Part shown: one piece after another, positions 24,312 through 32,232 of the stretch | How the letters are laid out: each line of letters opens with the position of its first letter | How positions within the stretch are numbered: position 1 is the stretch's first letter | Assembly (NCBI GenBank): GCA_042088965.1 | Contig: JBELLC010000002.1 | Span: forward strand, 1 to 56,578 | Source of the DNA: TMED26 sp042088965 | GTDB taxonomy: Bacteria; Pseudomonadota; Alphaproteobacteria; Thalassobaculales; Thalassobaculaceae | DNA length: 56,578 nt | Direction: 5' to 3' | The notes under the pieces: generated by a model | What the model saw: only the letters and a program-made list of their open reading frames with translations | Databases searched by the model: none | What the model was told of the DNA's origin: nothing | Translations under genes and position numbers: made by a program

Positions 24312-25610
24312 ATGATACCGCGTTATAGCCGACCAGACATGGCGGCGATTTGGGATCCTCAGAATAAGTTTCGAATCTGGTTTGAGATAGAAGCCCATGC
24401 CTGCGATGCCCAAGCTGACCTCGGGGTGATCCCAAAATCAGCTGCGGCGGCTGTCTGGGAACGCGGCGCCTTTGAAGTTGACCGTATTGACGCTATCGAG
24501 CGTGAGGTGAAACACGATGTTATCGCCTTTTTAACGAACCTTGCTGAATACGTGGGCGACGAGGCGCGCTTTGTTCACCAAGGCATGACCTCATCTGATG
24601 TGCTGGACACCTGCCTGTCTGTGCAACTGGCGCAAGCAAGCGATATTCTATTGGCAGACATTGATGCCTTGCTGGCAGCCATTAAAACCCGCGCCATTGA
24701 GCATAAAATGACCCCCACCGTTGGGCGCAGCCATGCGATTCATGCTGAACCCATCACCTTTGGCCTGAAATTGGCGGGCTATTACGCCGAGTTTAGCCGC
24801 AATCGCGAACGCTTATTGGCCGCCCGGAAAGAGATTGCGACATGTGCCATTTCGGGCGCTGTCGGCACATTCGCCAATATTGACCCGCATGTTGAAGCCC
24901 ATGTGGCGGCCAAACTCGGCCTGGAAATTGAGCCTGTTTCAACCCAGATCATCCCGCGCGACCGCCATGCGATGTTTTTCGCAACCCTTGGCGTGATTGC
25001 CAGCTCGGTTGAGCGTCTGGCAACTGAAATTCGCCATTTGCAACGCAGTGAGGTCCGCGAGGCAGAGGAGTTTTTTGCCGCCGGTCAAAAAGGCTCGTCG
25101 GCCATGCCCCATAAACGCAACCCTGTGCTGACCGAGAATCTTACCGGCTTGGCACGGCTGGTGCGGATGACTGTGGTCCCGGCCATGGAAAACGTCACCA
25201 GTTGGCATGAACGCGATATTTCCCATTCCTCGGTTGAAAGAATGATTGGCCCCGATGCGACCGTTACCCTTGATTTCGCCCTTGGCAGACTCACGGGAGT
25301 GATCGAGAAGCTAACGGTTTATCCGGAAAACATGCAGGCTAACCTTGACCAATTGGGCGGCCTGATCCATTCCCAACGGGTGCTTTTGGCGCTCACCCAG
25401 GCCGGGATGAGCCGCGAGGACGCCTATCGGGCAGTGCAACGCTGCGCCATGCCCGTATGGCTTGAAGGCAAAGATTTCTTGAGCAATCTGCGGGCCGATG
25501 AGGGGGTCGGGGCGTTTCTGTCGGATGACGCCTTAGCAGCCCTTTTTGACCTCGGCTATCACACCAAACATGTTGAAACGATTTTCGCCCGGGTTTTTGG
25601 CGACAGTTAA
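24312..25610 (+). CDS. purB: Adenylosuccinate lyase
   Basis: A 432-residue fumarase/aspartase-superfamily lyase acting in purine synthesis (SAICAR to AICAR and adenylosuccinate to AMP). It starts MIPRYSRPDMAAIWDPQNKF, as bacterial PurB of the Bacillus/Thermotoga type do. Other markers are HDVIAFLTNLAEYVG, GMTSSDVLDT, VGRSHAIHAEP (catalytic His), and the flexible signature loop GSSAMPHKRNP with the catalytic Ser. The length is typical. GGAAG lies just before the ATG. It is an essential housekeeping gene here placed after two genes of uncertain function, and it precedes the one-carbon module by 114 bases. Confidence 0.95.
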   Translation: MIPRYSRPDMAAIWDPQNKFRIWFEIEAHACDAQADLGVIPKSAAAAVWERGAFEVDRIDAIEREVKHDVIAFLTNLAEYVGDEARFVHQGMTSSDVLDTCLSVQLAQASDILLADIDALLAAIKTRAIEHKMTPTVGRSHAIHAEPITFGLKLAGYYAEFSRNRERLLAARKEIATCAISGAVGTFANIDPHVEAHVAAKLGLEIEPVSTQIIPRDRHAMFFATLGVIASSVERLATEIRHLQRSEVREAEEFFAAGQKGSSAMPHKRNPVLTENLTGLARLVRMTVVPAMENVTSWHERDISHSSVERMIGPDATVTLDFALGRLTGVIEKLTVYPENMQANLDQLGGLIHSQRVLLALTQAGMSREDAYRAVQRCAMPVWLEGKDFLSNLRADEGVGAFLSDDALAALFDLGYHTKHVETIFARVFGDS

Positions 25611-25617
25611 GCAATTC

Positions 25618-25653
25618 GGCGTTGATGTCGGTTTTAAGCCTGTCAACGACGCC
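25618..25653 (+). terminator. Weak stem-loop after purB
   Basis: CGTTGA (25620-25625) pairs with TCAACG (25643-25648), with an inner GGTT/AGCC pairing and outer GGCG/CGCC possibilities. It begins seven bases after the purB stop. No T-run follows, so intrinsic termination is doubtful. It separates purB from the metF-like gene. Confidence 0.3.
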
Positions 25654-25724
25654 GCTTTGCTAATCTTGTCGAAATATGCGCATTAAATCTCGTAACTCAA
25701 GTGTGTGAGAGAGGGTGATGCGCG

Positions 25725-26639
25725 ATGACCAGTATGCGTCAGCAGATTATGTCCGCAGCCAGCGGCTTTTCGATTGAGACAACCCCGGCTTCAGCGGCAA
25801 AGGTGGCGCATTTTGGCGATCACCTGGCCCCTGGGACAGCGGTCAATGTTACCTACCTTGCAGGCTCCGATGCGGCTGACACGATCAACGTTTGTCGGCG
25901 GTTGCGTGATGAGGGGATGAAGCCAGTACCGCATGTTGCCGCGCGCAATATTGAAAGTGCAGGCCAATTAGACGATTACCTTGGGGCGCTGACAACCATC
26001 GCAGGCGTTGATGAGGCCTTGGTGATCGCCGGCGGTTTGGACCGACCCGCCGGGCCCTATGACTGCACCATGCAAGTTCTGAACAGCGGCTTGTTTCAAA
26101 AACATGGTATTCGCCGGATCGCAGTTGCAGGGCACCCCGAGGGCAGCCCTGACATCAACGATCAAGCTCTTGCCGCCGCGCTGGCAGATAAAAACCAATG
26201 GGCCACCGAAAACGCCATCGATATGTATATCGAGACACAATTTTGTTTCGAAGCAGATGTTGTCTTAGCCTGGGAACAGCGCATTCGCGACGCCGGCAAT
26301 CAGCTGCCAATTCACATTGGCGTGCCCGGGCCTGCAACCTTGAAAACACTTTTAAAATTCGCCCAAATGTCAGGTGTGGGGCCCTCTATGCGGGTGCTGA
26401 CACGCCAGGCACGCAATCTCACTAAGCTGGTCATGGTGCAGGCACCTGATCGGCTGATAACCCATTTGGCGGATGCCATGGCCAATGATGAGGATTGCCT
26501 TATTACCGGCCTCCATATGTATCCGTTTGGCGGCATGGCCAAGACTTCAGCCTGGATAAATGCTGTCGCTGAAGGGCATTTTGACATCCATAAAAACCAC
26601 AGCTTCACTGTGACTGAGCCCCTGAAAGCTGCTTTATAA
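25725..26639 (+). CDS. Methylenetetrahydrofolate reductase-like protein (MetF family)
   Basis: A 304-residue TIM-barrel protein of the MetF family. E18 in SIETTPASAAKV matches the catalytic Glu of EFFPP in standard MetF, though the following residues differ. AVNVTYLAGSDAADTINVCRRL, GIRRIAVAGHPEGSPDI (folate/FAD binding region) and IETQFCFEAD follow the family order. It belongs to a divergent branch rather than to the biosynthetic MetF. GAGAGAGGGTG lies upstream of the ATG. It is followed 24 bases later by a methyl-THF:corrinoid methyltransferase and then a RamA-like activator, so it probably oxidises methyl-THF to methylene-THF while methyl groups are being catabolised. Direction is an inference; cytosolic, FAD-dependent. 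Confidence 0.85.
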   Translation: MTSMRQQIMSAASGFSIETTPASAAKVAHFGDHLAPGTAVNVTYLAGSDAADTINVCRRLRDEGMKPVPHVAARNIESAGQLDDYLGALTTIAGVDEALVIAGGLDRPAGPYDCTMQVLNSGLFQKHGIRRIAVAGHPEGSPDINDQALAAALADKNQWATENAIDMYIETQFCFEADVVLAWEQRIRDAGNQLPIHIGVPGPATLKTLLKFAQMSGVGPSMRVLTRQARNLTKLVMVQAPDRLITHLADAMANDEDCLITGLHMYPFGGMAKTSAWINAVAEGHFDIHKNHSFTVTEPLKAAL

Positions 26640-26663
26640 GCACGTCAACGAGGAGAAGACCAT

Positions 26664-27575
26664 ATGACGAATACCATCGTTAGCTCTGCCTCTCGGGAAG
26701 TCGTGATCGGCTTTGATCGTCCCTTCTGTGTCATTGGGGAACGGATTAATCCCACGGGCCGAAAACTGCTGGCAGCCGAAATGGCCACAGGCGATTATAG
26801 CCGCGTCGAAAGCGATGCTTTGGCACAGGTGGCCGCAGGTGCCACCATGCTGGATGTCAACGCCGGAATCCCGTTGGCGGATGAGCCCCGCATTCTGGCG
26901 GAAAGCATCCAATTGGTGCAGTCACTAACCGATCTGCCCTTGTCCATCGACAGCTCAATCGTTGCTGCCCTTGAGGCTGGATTGGCGGTTTATCAGGGCA
27001 AAGCCTTGGTCAACTCGGTAACGGGCGAAGATGAGCGCTTGGAAGAAGTCTTGCCGCTGATCAAGAAATATGGTGCTGCGGTGGTCGCCATCTCTAATGA
27101 CGAAACAGGCATTTCTGAAGACCCAGATGTGCGCTTTGAGGTGGCCCGCAAAATTGTTGAACGCGCCGCCGATTTTGGAATCGCCGCCTGTGATGTGGTG
27201 GTTGACCCGCTGATCATGCCTGTCGGGGCGCTGAATGGCGCGGGTGCCGGGGCTTTAGCCCTGATCCGACGGTTACGTGATGAGCTCAAGGTCAATACAA
27301 CCTGCGGGGCATCGAATATCTCGTTTGGCTTGCCCAACCGACATGGCTTAAACGCCGCATTTTTAAGCATGGCCATCGGTGCGGGTATGACATCGGCCAT
27401 TATGAACCCGCTCCACGCCGAGGAAATGACCGGCGTCATGGGCGCAAATGTGATGATGGGAAATGACCCTGAGTGCCGCACATGGATCAAGCGCTTCCGT
27501 GAGCCGCCACCGCAATCAGCAGATGGCACAGAACGCCGCGGCCGCCGGGAAAGTCGCCGCCGACGCGCCTCGTAA
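26664..27575 (+). CDS. Methyltetrahydrofolate:corrinoid methyltransferase (pterin-binding family)
   Basis: A 303-residue TIM-barrel pterin-binding protein of the AcsE/MtgA type. Motifs in order: CVIGERINPTGRK, ATMLDVNAGIP, LPLSIDSS, ALVNSVTGED, VAISNDETG, VVDPLIMPVG, GASNISFGLPNR (with the Asn that holds the pterin N5) and SAIMNP. It moves a methyl group between a corrinoid protein and tetrahydrofolate. In methylamine and betaine demethylation this generates methyl-THF. The last 16 residues (ERRGRRESRRRRAS) form an arginine-rich tail outside the barrel, echoed in the next protein. AGGAG precedes the ATG. It lies between the metF-like and RamA-like genes with gaps of 24 and 11 bases. Confidence 0.88.
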   Translation: MTNTIVSSASREVVIGFDRPFCVIGERINPTGRKLLAAEMATGDYSRVESDALAQVAAGATMLDVNAGIPLADEPRILAESIQLVQSLTDLPLSIDSSIVAALEAGLAVYQGKALVNSVTGEDERLEEVLPLIKKYGAAVVAISNDETGISEDPDVRFEVARKIVERAADFGIAACDVVVDPLIMPVGALNGAGAGALALIRRLRDELKVNTTCGASNISFGLPNRHGLNAAFLSMAIGAGMTSAIMNPLHAEEMTGVMGANVMMGNDPECRTWIKRFREPPPQSADGTERRGRRESRRRRAS

Positions 27576-27586
27576 CGGACAAAATC

Positions 27587-29635
27587 ATGAGCGATGGGCG
27601 ATCACCAAAAACTCAGGACAACGCAGTTGAAAAGCAGGCTTGGGCGGTGTTTTTGCCCTCTGGTCGGCGGGGCCAGTTCCCGCTTGGAACACCGTTACTG
27701 CAGGCCGCCCGTCAGCTCGGGGTGGATATCGATTCTGTTTGCGGTGGGCGGGGTTTATGCGGGCGCTGTCAAATTACCGTCAGCGAGGGTCATTTTGCGA
27801 AATTCGCCGTGCATTCCCAAGGCGTTAATCTGTCTCCGCTCAGCAAGGTTGAAAAAGCTTACGATCAACGCAACAGCCTCGCTGCCGACCGCCGCCTCGC
27901 CTGCTCGACCTTACTGGTCGGCGATGTGGTCATCGATGTGCCCGCAGATAGCCAAGTTCACAAGCAGATCGTCCGAAAACGCCCCGAAGTGCGTGACATT
28001 GAAATTCAGCCGCTGACCCGATTACATTATGTCGAGGTCAGCCAGCCTAATTTGCATGAACCAACAGGAGATTTCCGGCGATTATGCGAAAACCTCCGCG
28101 AGCAATGGCCAGACTGGGACATACAGGATGATCTGACATGTGATCATTCGGTGCTTCAAAATCTTCAAAAATCCCTCCGAGAGGGAGAGTGGAAGGTCAC
28201 CGTTGCGGTCCGCGAAGGCCATCATGTTGTCGCCATCTGGCCCGGCTTTCGAAATCGCTTGCTTGGCCTCGCGGTGGATATCGGCTCCACCACTATGTCC
28301 GGTCACCTTTGTGATTTGGCAACCGGCGAGGTGCTGAGTTCTGTCGGTGTGATGAACCCGCAGATCCGCTTTGGTGAAGACCTGATGAGCCGGGTTTCCT
28401 ATGTCATGATGAACCCTGGCGGCGATGTCGAGATGACTCGGGTCGTCCGCGAGGCGATTAATCACATGGCCACCCAAGCAACAGCTGAAATCGGGACTGG
28501 GCCTGAAGATATTCTTGATCTGGTTTTTGTCGGCAATCCGGTCATGCATCACTTGATGCTCGGCTTAGATCCCACAGAACTTGGCGGCGCGCCGTTTGCT
28601 TTGGCAATTGATTCAGCGGTTGAACGCCAGGCGAGCGAACTGGACCTGCGTCTTAATCCTGGCGCGCGGGTTTACGCCTTGCCCTGTATCGCCGGGCATG
28701 TGGGCGCGGATACCGCTGCTGTGGTGCTGTCCGAAGCCCCCCAGCAACAAGATGCCATGACCCTGATTGTCGACGTTGGCACCAATGCCGAATTGGTCCT
28801 TGGCAACCGTCACCGCCTGGTTGCCGCCTCCAGCCCAACCGGCCCCGCCTTTGAAGGGGCGCAGATATATTCTGGCCAGCGGGCAGCGCCAGGGGCGATT
28901 GAGCGGGTCCGCATTGACCCGCAGACCCTAGAGCCACGGTTTAAAATCATCGGCTGTGAGAGTTGGTCTGACAGCGATGAATTCGCTGACTTAAGCCGCC
29001 AGGTTGGCATCACCGGCATTTGTGGCAGCGGTATTATTGAAGCCATTGGCGAAATGTTGCTGGCAGGGATTATCAGCAAGGATGGCGTGATAAATGGCCA
29101 TTTGGCGGACAAGTCACCACGTCTGATCGCTTATGGCCGGACATTTGGCTATCAATTACACGGCGATATTGCTGTCACCCAGACAGACGTGCGGGCCGTT
29201 CAGCTTGCCAAAGCAGCGCTCTATGCGGGCGCGCGGTTGTTGATGGAAAAGCTGAATGTTACAGCCGTTGACCGCGTTGTGTTAGCGGGTGCCTTTGGCA
29301 GTCATATTGACACCAAATATGCGATGCTGCTGGGGATGATCCCCGATTGTGATTTGACGCAAGTTTGGTCGGCGGGCAATGCCGCCGGCACCGGCGCGCG
29401 TATTGCGTTATTGAATCGTCATGCCCGCCGAGAGATCGAGCAATTGGTCCGCCAGATTGAAAAGATCGAAACCGCGATTGAGCCACAATTCCAAGAGCAT
29501 TTCGTCGCCGCCATGGCCATCCCACACCGCGATGAAGCCTTTCCTGAACTTGCCCAAGTCGTCAGCCTGCCCTCAGTGGCACCTGCCGCAACCGATGGAC
29601 AGCGTGGGCGCCGCCGCCGCCGTCATCGCGGTTAA
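27587..29635 (+). CDS. RamA-like corrinoid activation protein (2Fe-2S ferredoxin plus ASKHA domain)
   Basis: A 682-residue protein. Residues 18-115 are a plant-type 2Fe-2S ferredoxin domain with C52, C58, C61 and C106 (VCGGRGLCGRC then LACS). Residues ~235-640 are an ASKHA-fold ATPase domain (DUF4445): LAVDIGSTTMSGHL, LVFVGNPVMHHL, LIVDVGTNAELVL, GICGSGIIEAI and LAGAFGSHID. RamA-type proteins reduce corrinoids that have fallen to inactive Co(II) back to Co(I), with ATP. The C-terminus ends with GQRGRRRRRHRG, a second arginine-rich tail. The start is the ATG at 27587, 11 bases after the preceding stop. Neither a corrinoid protein nor an MttB-type methyltransferase is in this window, so its client must be encoded elsewhere. 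Cytosolic. Confidence 0.9.
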   Translation: MSDGRSPKTQDNAVEKQAWAVFLPSGRRGQFPLGTPLLQAARQLGVDIDSVCGGRGLCGRCQITVSEGHFAKFAVHSQGVNLSPLSKVEKAYDQRNSLAADRRLACSTLLVGDVVIDVPADSQVHKQIVRKRPEVRDIEIQPLTRLHYVEVSQPNLHEPTGDFRRLCENLREQWPDWDIQDDLTCDHSVLQNLQKSLREGEWKVTVAVREGHHVVAIWPGFRNRLLGLAVDIGSTTMSGHLCDLATGEVLSSVGVMNPQIRFGEDLMSRVSYVMMNPGGDVEMTRVVREAINHMATQATAEIGTGPEDILDLVFVGNPVMHHLMLGLDPTELGGAPFALAIDSAVERQASELDLRLNPGARVYALPCIAGHVGADTAAVVLSEAPQQQDAMTLIVDVGTNAELVLGNRHRLVAASSPTGPAFEGAQIYSGQRAAPGAIERVRIDPQTLEPRFKIIGCESWSDSDEFADLSRQVGITGICGSGIIEAIGEMLLAGIISKDGVINGHLADKSPRLIAYGRTFGYQLHGDIAVTQTDVRAVQLAKAALYAGARLLMEKLNVTAVDRVVLAGAFGSHIDTKYAMLLGMIPDCDLTQVWSAGNAAGTGARIALLNRHARREIEQLVRQIEKIETAIEPQFQEHFVAAMAIPHRDEAFPELAQVVSLPSVAPAATDGQRGRRRRRHRG

Positions 29636-29710
29636 ACGCTTTGCCGTTTGTCAAACCTGCCGTGCCTCGATAGGCTAACGTCTTTAACGCGCCAATGATG
29701 AGGTGTCCAA

Positions 29711-30112
29711 ATGGCACAAAATATTACCAAATCCATGTTAGACTTGGTCGCAGAAGCCAACGCTGTCACCCGGCAAATCTCCCTGGCTGATGCGCTTGAC
29801 ATGCATCAGCGCGATGATGTCGTGTTCATTGACATCCGTGATGTGCGCGAAATCGCCAAGACCGGCAGAATAGCAGGCGCGCGGCACGTTCCGCGCGGTA
29901 TGTTAGAATTCTGGATTGACCCTGAAAGCCCGTATTACAAAGACTTTTTTGGCGAAGACAAAACCTTTGTTTTCTATTGCGCGGCGAGTTGGCGGTCGGC
30001 GTTATCTGCCAGGACAGCGCAAGAAATGGGGCTTGCACCTGTTGCCCATATTGATGGCGGCTTTAATGCCTGGCGTGATGCTGGCGGACCTATTGAGCCG
30101 CCGCGAGACTAG
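29711..30112 (+). CDS. Rhodanese-like sulfurtransferase
   Basis: A 133-residue single-domain rhodanese. The active-site loop is C90-AASW-R95, the six-residue CxxxxR loop expected for a sulfur-loading sulfurtransferase, preceded by FVFY. IDIRDVREIAKTGRIAGARHVPRG and the final IDGGFNAWRDAGGP are the other family motifs. N-terminal helix KSMLDLVAEANAVTRQI is typical of a group of small cytosolic rhodaneses. GAGG lies upstream. It follows the corrinoid activator after 75 bases, so cotranscription is possible but unproven. Its stop shares the palindrome CTAG (30109-30112) with the stop of the convergent GNAT gene. Confidence 0.88.
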   Translation: MAQNITKSMLDLVAEANAVTRQISLADALDMHQRDDVVFIDIRDVREIAKTGRIAGARHVPRGMLEFWIDPESPYYKDFFGEDKTFVFYCAASWRSALSARTAQEMGLAPVAHIDGGFNAWRDAGGPIEPPRD

Positions 30113-30588
30113 ACACGCTGGGCAGTTAACGCCTTAAAGGCAGGCCCCGAAAGTTCAAAATCCGCACAGTCAAACTGTCGCCCCCCAAGCGCTTGATAGA
30201 ACGCCATGGCGGAATGATTGTCTTGCAAACATTGCCATGTCATCCAGGTCCCGCCAAGGGCGGTGCAGGCATTGGCTAGGGCGTGCATCAAAGCCCGCCC
30301 AACGCCTTGGCGGCGGACCTTTTCGAGGACACATAAATCCATCAGATGCAGACCAGGGTGTGCAGAATCAATATCATACATATCACGGTAGAGGGCATAA
30401 CCGACGGCGACGCCGCCTCGCTCTGCGATCACGCCATCAAACAAACGGTTTTCACCAAAGCCATAACGCTGAAAATCAGCAACGGAAAAAGCCGCTGCGT
30501 TTTTGCCATCAAATGCCGCTAACGTCGCTGCTAAGCTGACCACGGTTTGCGCGTCAGACAAGGAAATTTTCCGTACCGAAACATTCAT
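30109..30588 (-). CDS. GNAT-family N-acetyltransferase
   Basis: From the ATG at 30588 the protein has 159 residues with the GNAT fold: VGYALYRDMYDI, LHLMDLCVLEKVRRQGVGRALMHAL (the acetyl-CoA-binding RRxGxGxA motif), and NHSAMAFYQALGG at the end. The frame is open back to 30942, but the extra 118 residues overlap the start of the divergent VWA gene and look non-coding. A G-rich stretch (seven G) before the ATG may serve as SD. Resembles small diamine/aminoglycoside-type acetyltransferases; substrate unknown. It is convergent with the rhodanese gene, the stops overlapping by CTAG. Confidence 0.85.
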   Translation of the reverse strand: MNVSVRKISLSDAQTVVSLAATLAAFDGKNAAAFSVADFQRYGFGENRLFDGVIAERGGVAVGYALYRDMYDIDSAHPGLHLMDLCVLEKVRRQGVGRALMHALANACTALGGTWMTWQCLQDNHSAMAFYQALGGRQFDCADFELSGPAFKALTAQRV

Positions 30589-30656
30589 TGCATCGCCCCC
30601 CCTAGAAACTACCGACAAATTGACAACATAATGAGGACAGGCAGTAGGCAAAGCAA

Positions 30657-31388
30657 ATGACCGATGAACGTGACAAATCGCTGACCAAAAAGCCGCCACA
30701 CCAACAGGTATCGGCCAATAATGATGTGGCCGCGTTTCTGAATAAGGTACAGGCAACGCCACGCCAGCAACCAGCAGGCCGACAAGGTCGGTTGATTTTT
30801 GCCATGGATGCCACAGCATCCCGCGAGCCAAGCTGGGATCGTGCCTGCCAAATTCAAGGGAGCATGTTCCAAGCAACCGCAGCCATTGGCCAGTTAAGTA
30901 TTCAACTGGTGTTTTATCGTGGCTTTGGTGAATGCAAGTCATCCAAATGGCATGACCAGCCAGCGGGCTTGCTGCGGGCGATGACGGCGGTGCGCTGTCT
31001 GGGTGGGCGCACCCAGATTGGTCGGGTTTTGGGCCATGCTTTGAAAGAAAACACCCGATCGCCGGTTGATGCCTTGGTATTTGTTGGCGATGCTTTTGAA
31101 GAAGATATCGACAGCGTTTGCCATAGCGCCGGAGAACTGGGTTTAAAAGGTGTGCCTGTGTTCATGTTCCACGAGGGCGGCGAGCCGATCGCAGCCCGGG
31201 CGTTTTCACAGATCGCGAAACTGAGCGGCGGTGCCTATTGCGCCTTTGACAGCCAAAGCGCAGAGCAGTTGCGCCAGCTTCTGGCTGCTGTCGCCGTTTA
31301 TGCCAGTGGCGGTCATCACGCCTTACTGGCACATGCAGAAAAAACCGGCGGCGCGGCCCTGCAACTTACCCACAAACTGGGACGCTGA
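30657..31388 (+). CDS. VWA-like domain protein paired with a J protein
   Basis: A 243-residue protein with a von Willebrand A-like fold. The metal-site motif is D51-A-T53-A-S55 in LIFAMDATASREPSWDRA, a DxTxS version of the MIDAS DxSxS. GGRTQIGRVLGHAL and ALVFVGDAFEEDID follow as the Thr and Asp parts of the site. The first ~45 residues are polar and probably flexible. No signal peptide, so cytosolic. Its last base is shared with the ATG of the DnaJ-domain gene (31388), meaning tight translational coupling. VWA proteins often act in metal-dependent assembly or with chaperones. The pair is widespread in Alphaproteobacteria as far as I know, but the function is not established. Confidence 0.8.
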   Translation: MTDERDKSLTKKPPHQQVSANNDVAAFLNKVQATPRQQPAGRQGRLIFAMDATASREPSWDRACQIQGSMFQATAAIGQLSIQLVFYRGFGECKSSKWHDQPAGLLRAMTAVRCLGGRTQIGRVLGHALKENTRSPVDALVFVGDAFEEDIDSVCHSAGELGLKGVPVFMFHEGGEPIAARAFSQIAKLSGGAYCAFDSQSAEQLRQLLAAVAVYASGGHHALLAHAEKTGGAALQLTHKLGR

Positions 31389-32137
31389 TGGCCTATTTGA
31401 TCCTTGGTATTGGGGTTTTAATCGGCGGTATTTTGCTGGTGCGCTGGTTTGCTACTGCGCAGCCACAGCAGATTGTTTCAGGGGCAAAATGGGTTGCCCT
31501 TGCCCTTGGCGCGGCAGTGATCATCTTCATGCTCTTGCTCCGACGCTTCGATGTAATCGGTTGGCTATTTGCTGTCGCACTGCCATTTATGCTGCGCTTT
31601 AGCAGTTTATTCCGGCATTTGAAAACCATGCGCCGGGCCGCCGCAGGGCCATCGCCTGGGCAGTTTTCAGAAATCCGCACGCATTATTTCATCATGCGCT
31701 TAGAACATGATAGCGGCCAGCTCAGCGGTGACATTATCGCTGGCCCCTACCAAGGGCGAACGCTGCAATCCCTCACGCTGGAAGAAGCGCTTGTGTTACT
31801 GGCGCAGTGCCGCCAAAACGACCCCAATGGTGCCCAAGCCTTAGAAACCTTTATCGACCGCGTGCATGGTCCCGATTGGCGCGCCAACACTGCCAGCGGC
31901 ACCGGCCAAGGGACGGGCGGCGAAAATGCGTCGCGTCAGGGTCACCCCCGACAAACCGACGATGTTATGACCCCGCAGCGGGCCGCAGAAATCCTTGGTG
32001 TCAGCGTAAACGCCAGTGCCCAAGAAATCCGCAGCGCCCACCGCCGGTTGATGAAAATCGCCCATCCCGACCAAGGGGGTTCAGACTTTCTGGCAACGCA
32101 AATAAACCGCGCCAAAGATAGCCTCTTGGGCCGGTGA
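31388..32137 (+). CDS. Membrane-anchored DnaJ-domain protein, Pam18/Tim14-like
   Basis: A 249-residue protein. Residues 1-75 contain two to three hydrophobic segments (AYLILGIGVLIGGILLV, WVALALGAAVIIFMLLL, VIGWLFAVALPFML). A middle domain around 90-160 contains MRLEHDSGQLSGDIIAGPY and a region that looks like a specific cytosolic domain. After a Gly/Gln-rich linker the C-terminal ~60 residues are a J domain, with MTPQRAAEILGVSVNASAQEI, the HPD triad in KIAHPDQGGS, and FLATQINRAKDSLL. The HPD-to-end sequence closely resembles mitochondrial Tim14/Pam18. It would stimulate DnaK at the membrane. Coupled directly to the VWA gene. Confidence 0.86.
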   Translation: MAYLILGIGVLIGGILLVRWFATAQPQQIVSGAKWVALALGAAVIIFMLLLRRFDVIGWLFAVALPFMLRFSSLFRHLKTMRRAAAGPSPGQFSEIRTHYFIMRLEHDSGQLSGDIIAGPYQGRTLQSLTLEEALVLLAQCRQNDPNGAQALETFIDRVHGPDWRANTASGTGQGTGGENASRQGHPRQTDDVMTPQRAAEILGVSVNASAQEIRSAHRRLMKIAHPDQGGSDFLATQINRAKDSLLGR

Positions 32138-32232
32138 GCGATGCTTGCGTCGCCCGTGAGCCTATGGCAAAAGAACTTGCAGACGGTTAACAATGTTGCC
32201 TTCGCAACAGCTTGATGGAGGAGTAATTCGGA

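Noticed and set aside
30589..30942. Reading frame extending the GNAT gene 118 codons upstream
   Set aside because: It overlaps the 5' part of the divergent VWA gene, has no similarity to acetyltransferases, and the ATG at 30588 gives a normal-length protein.
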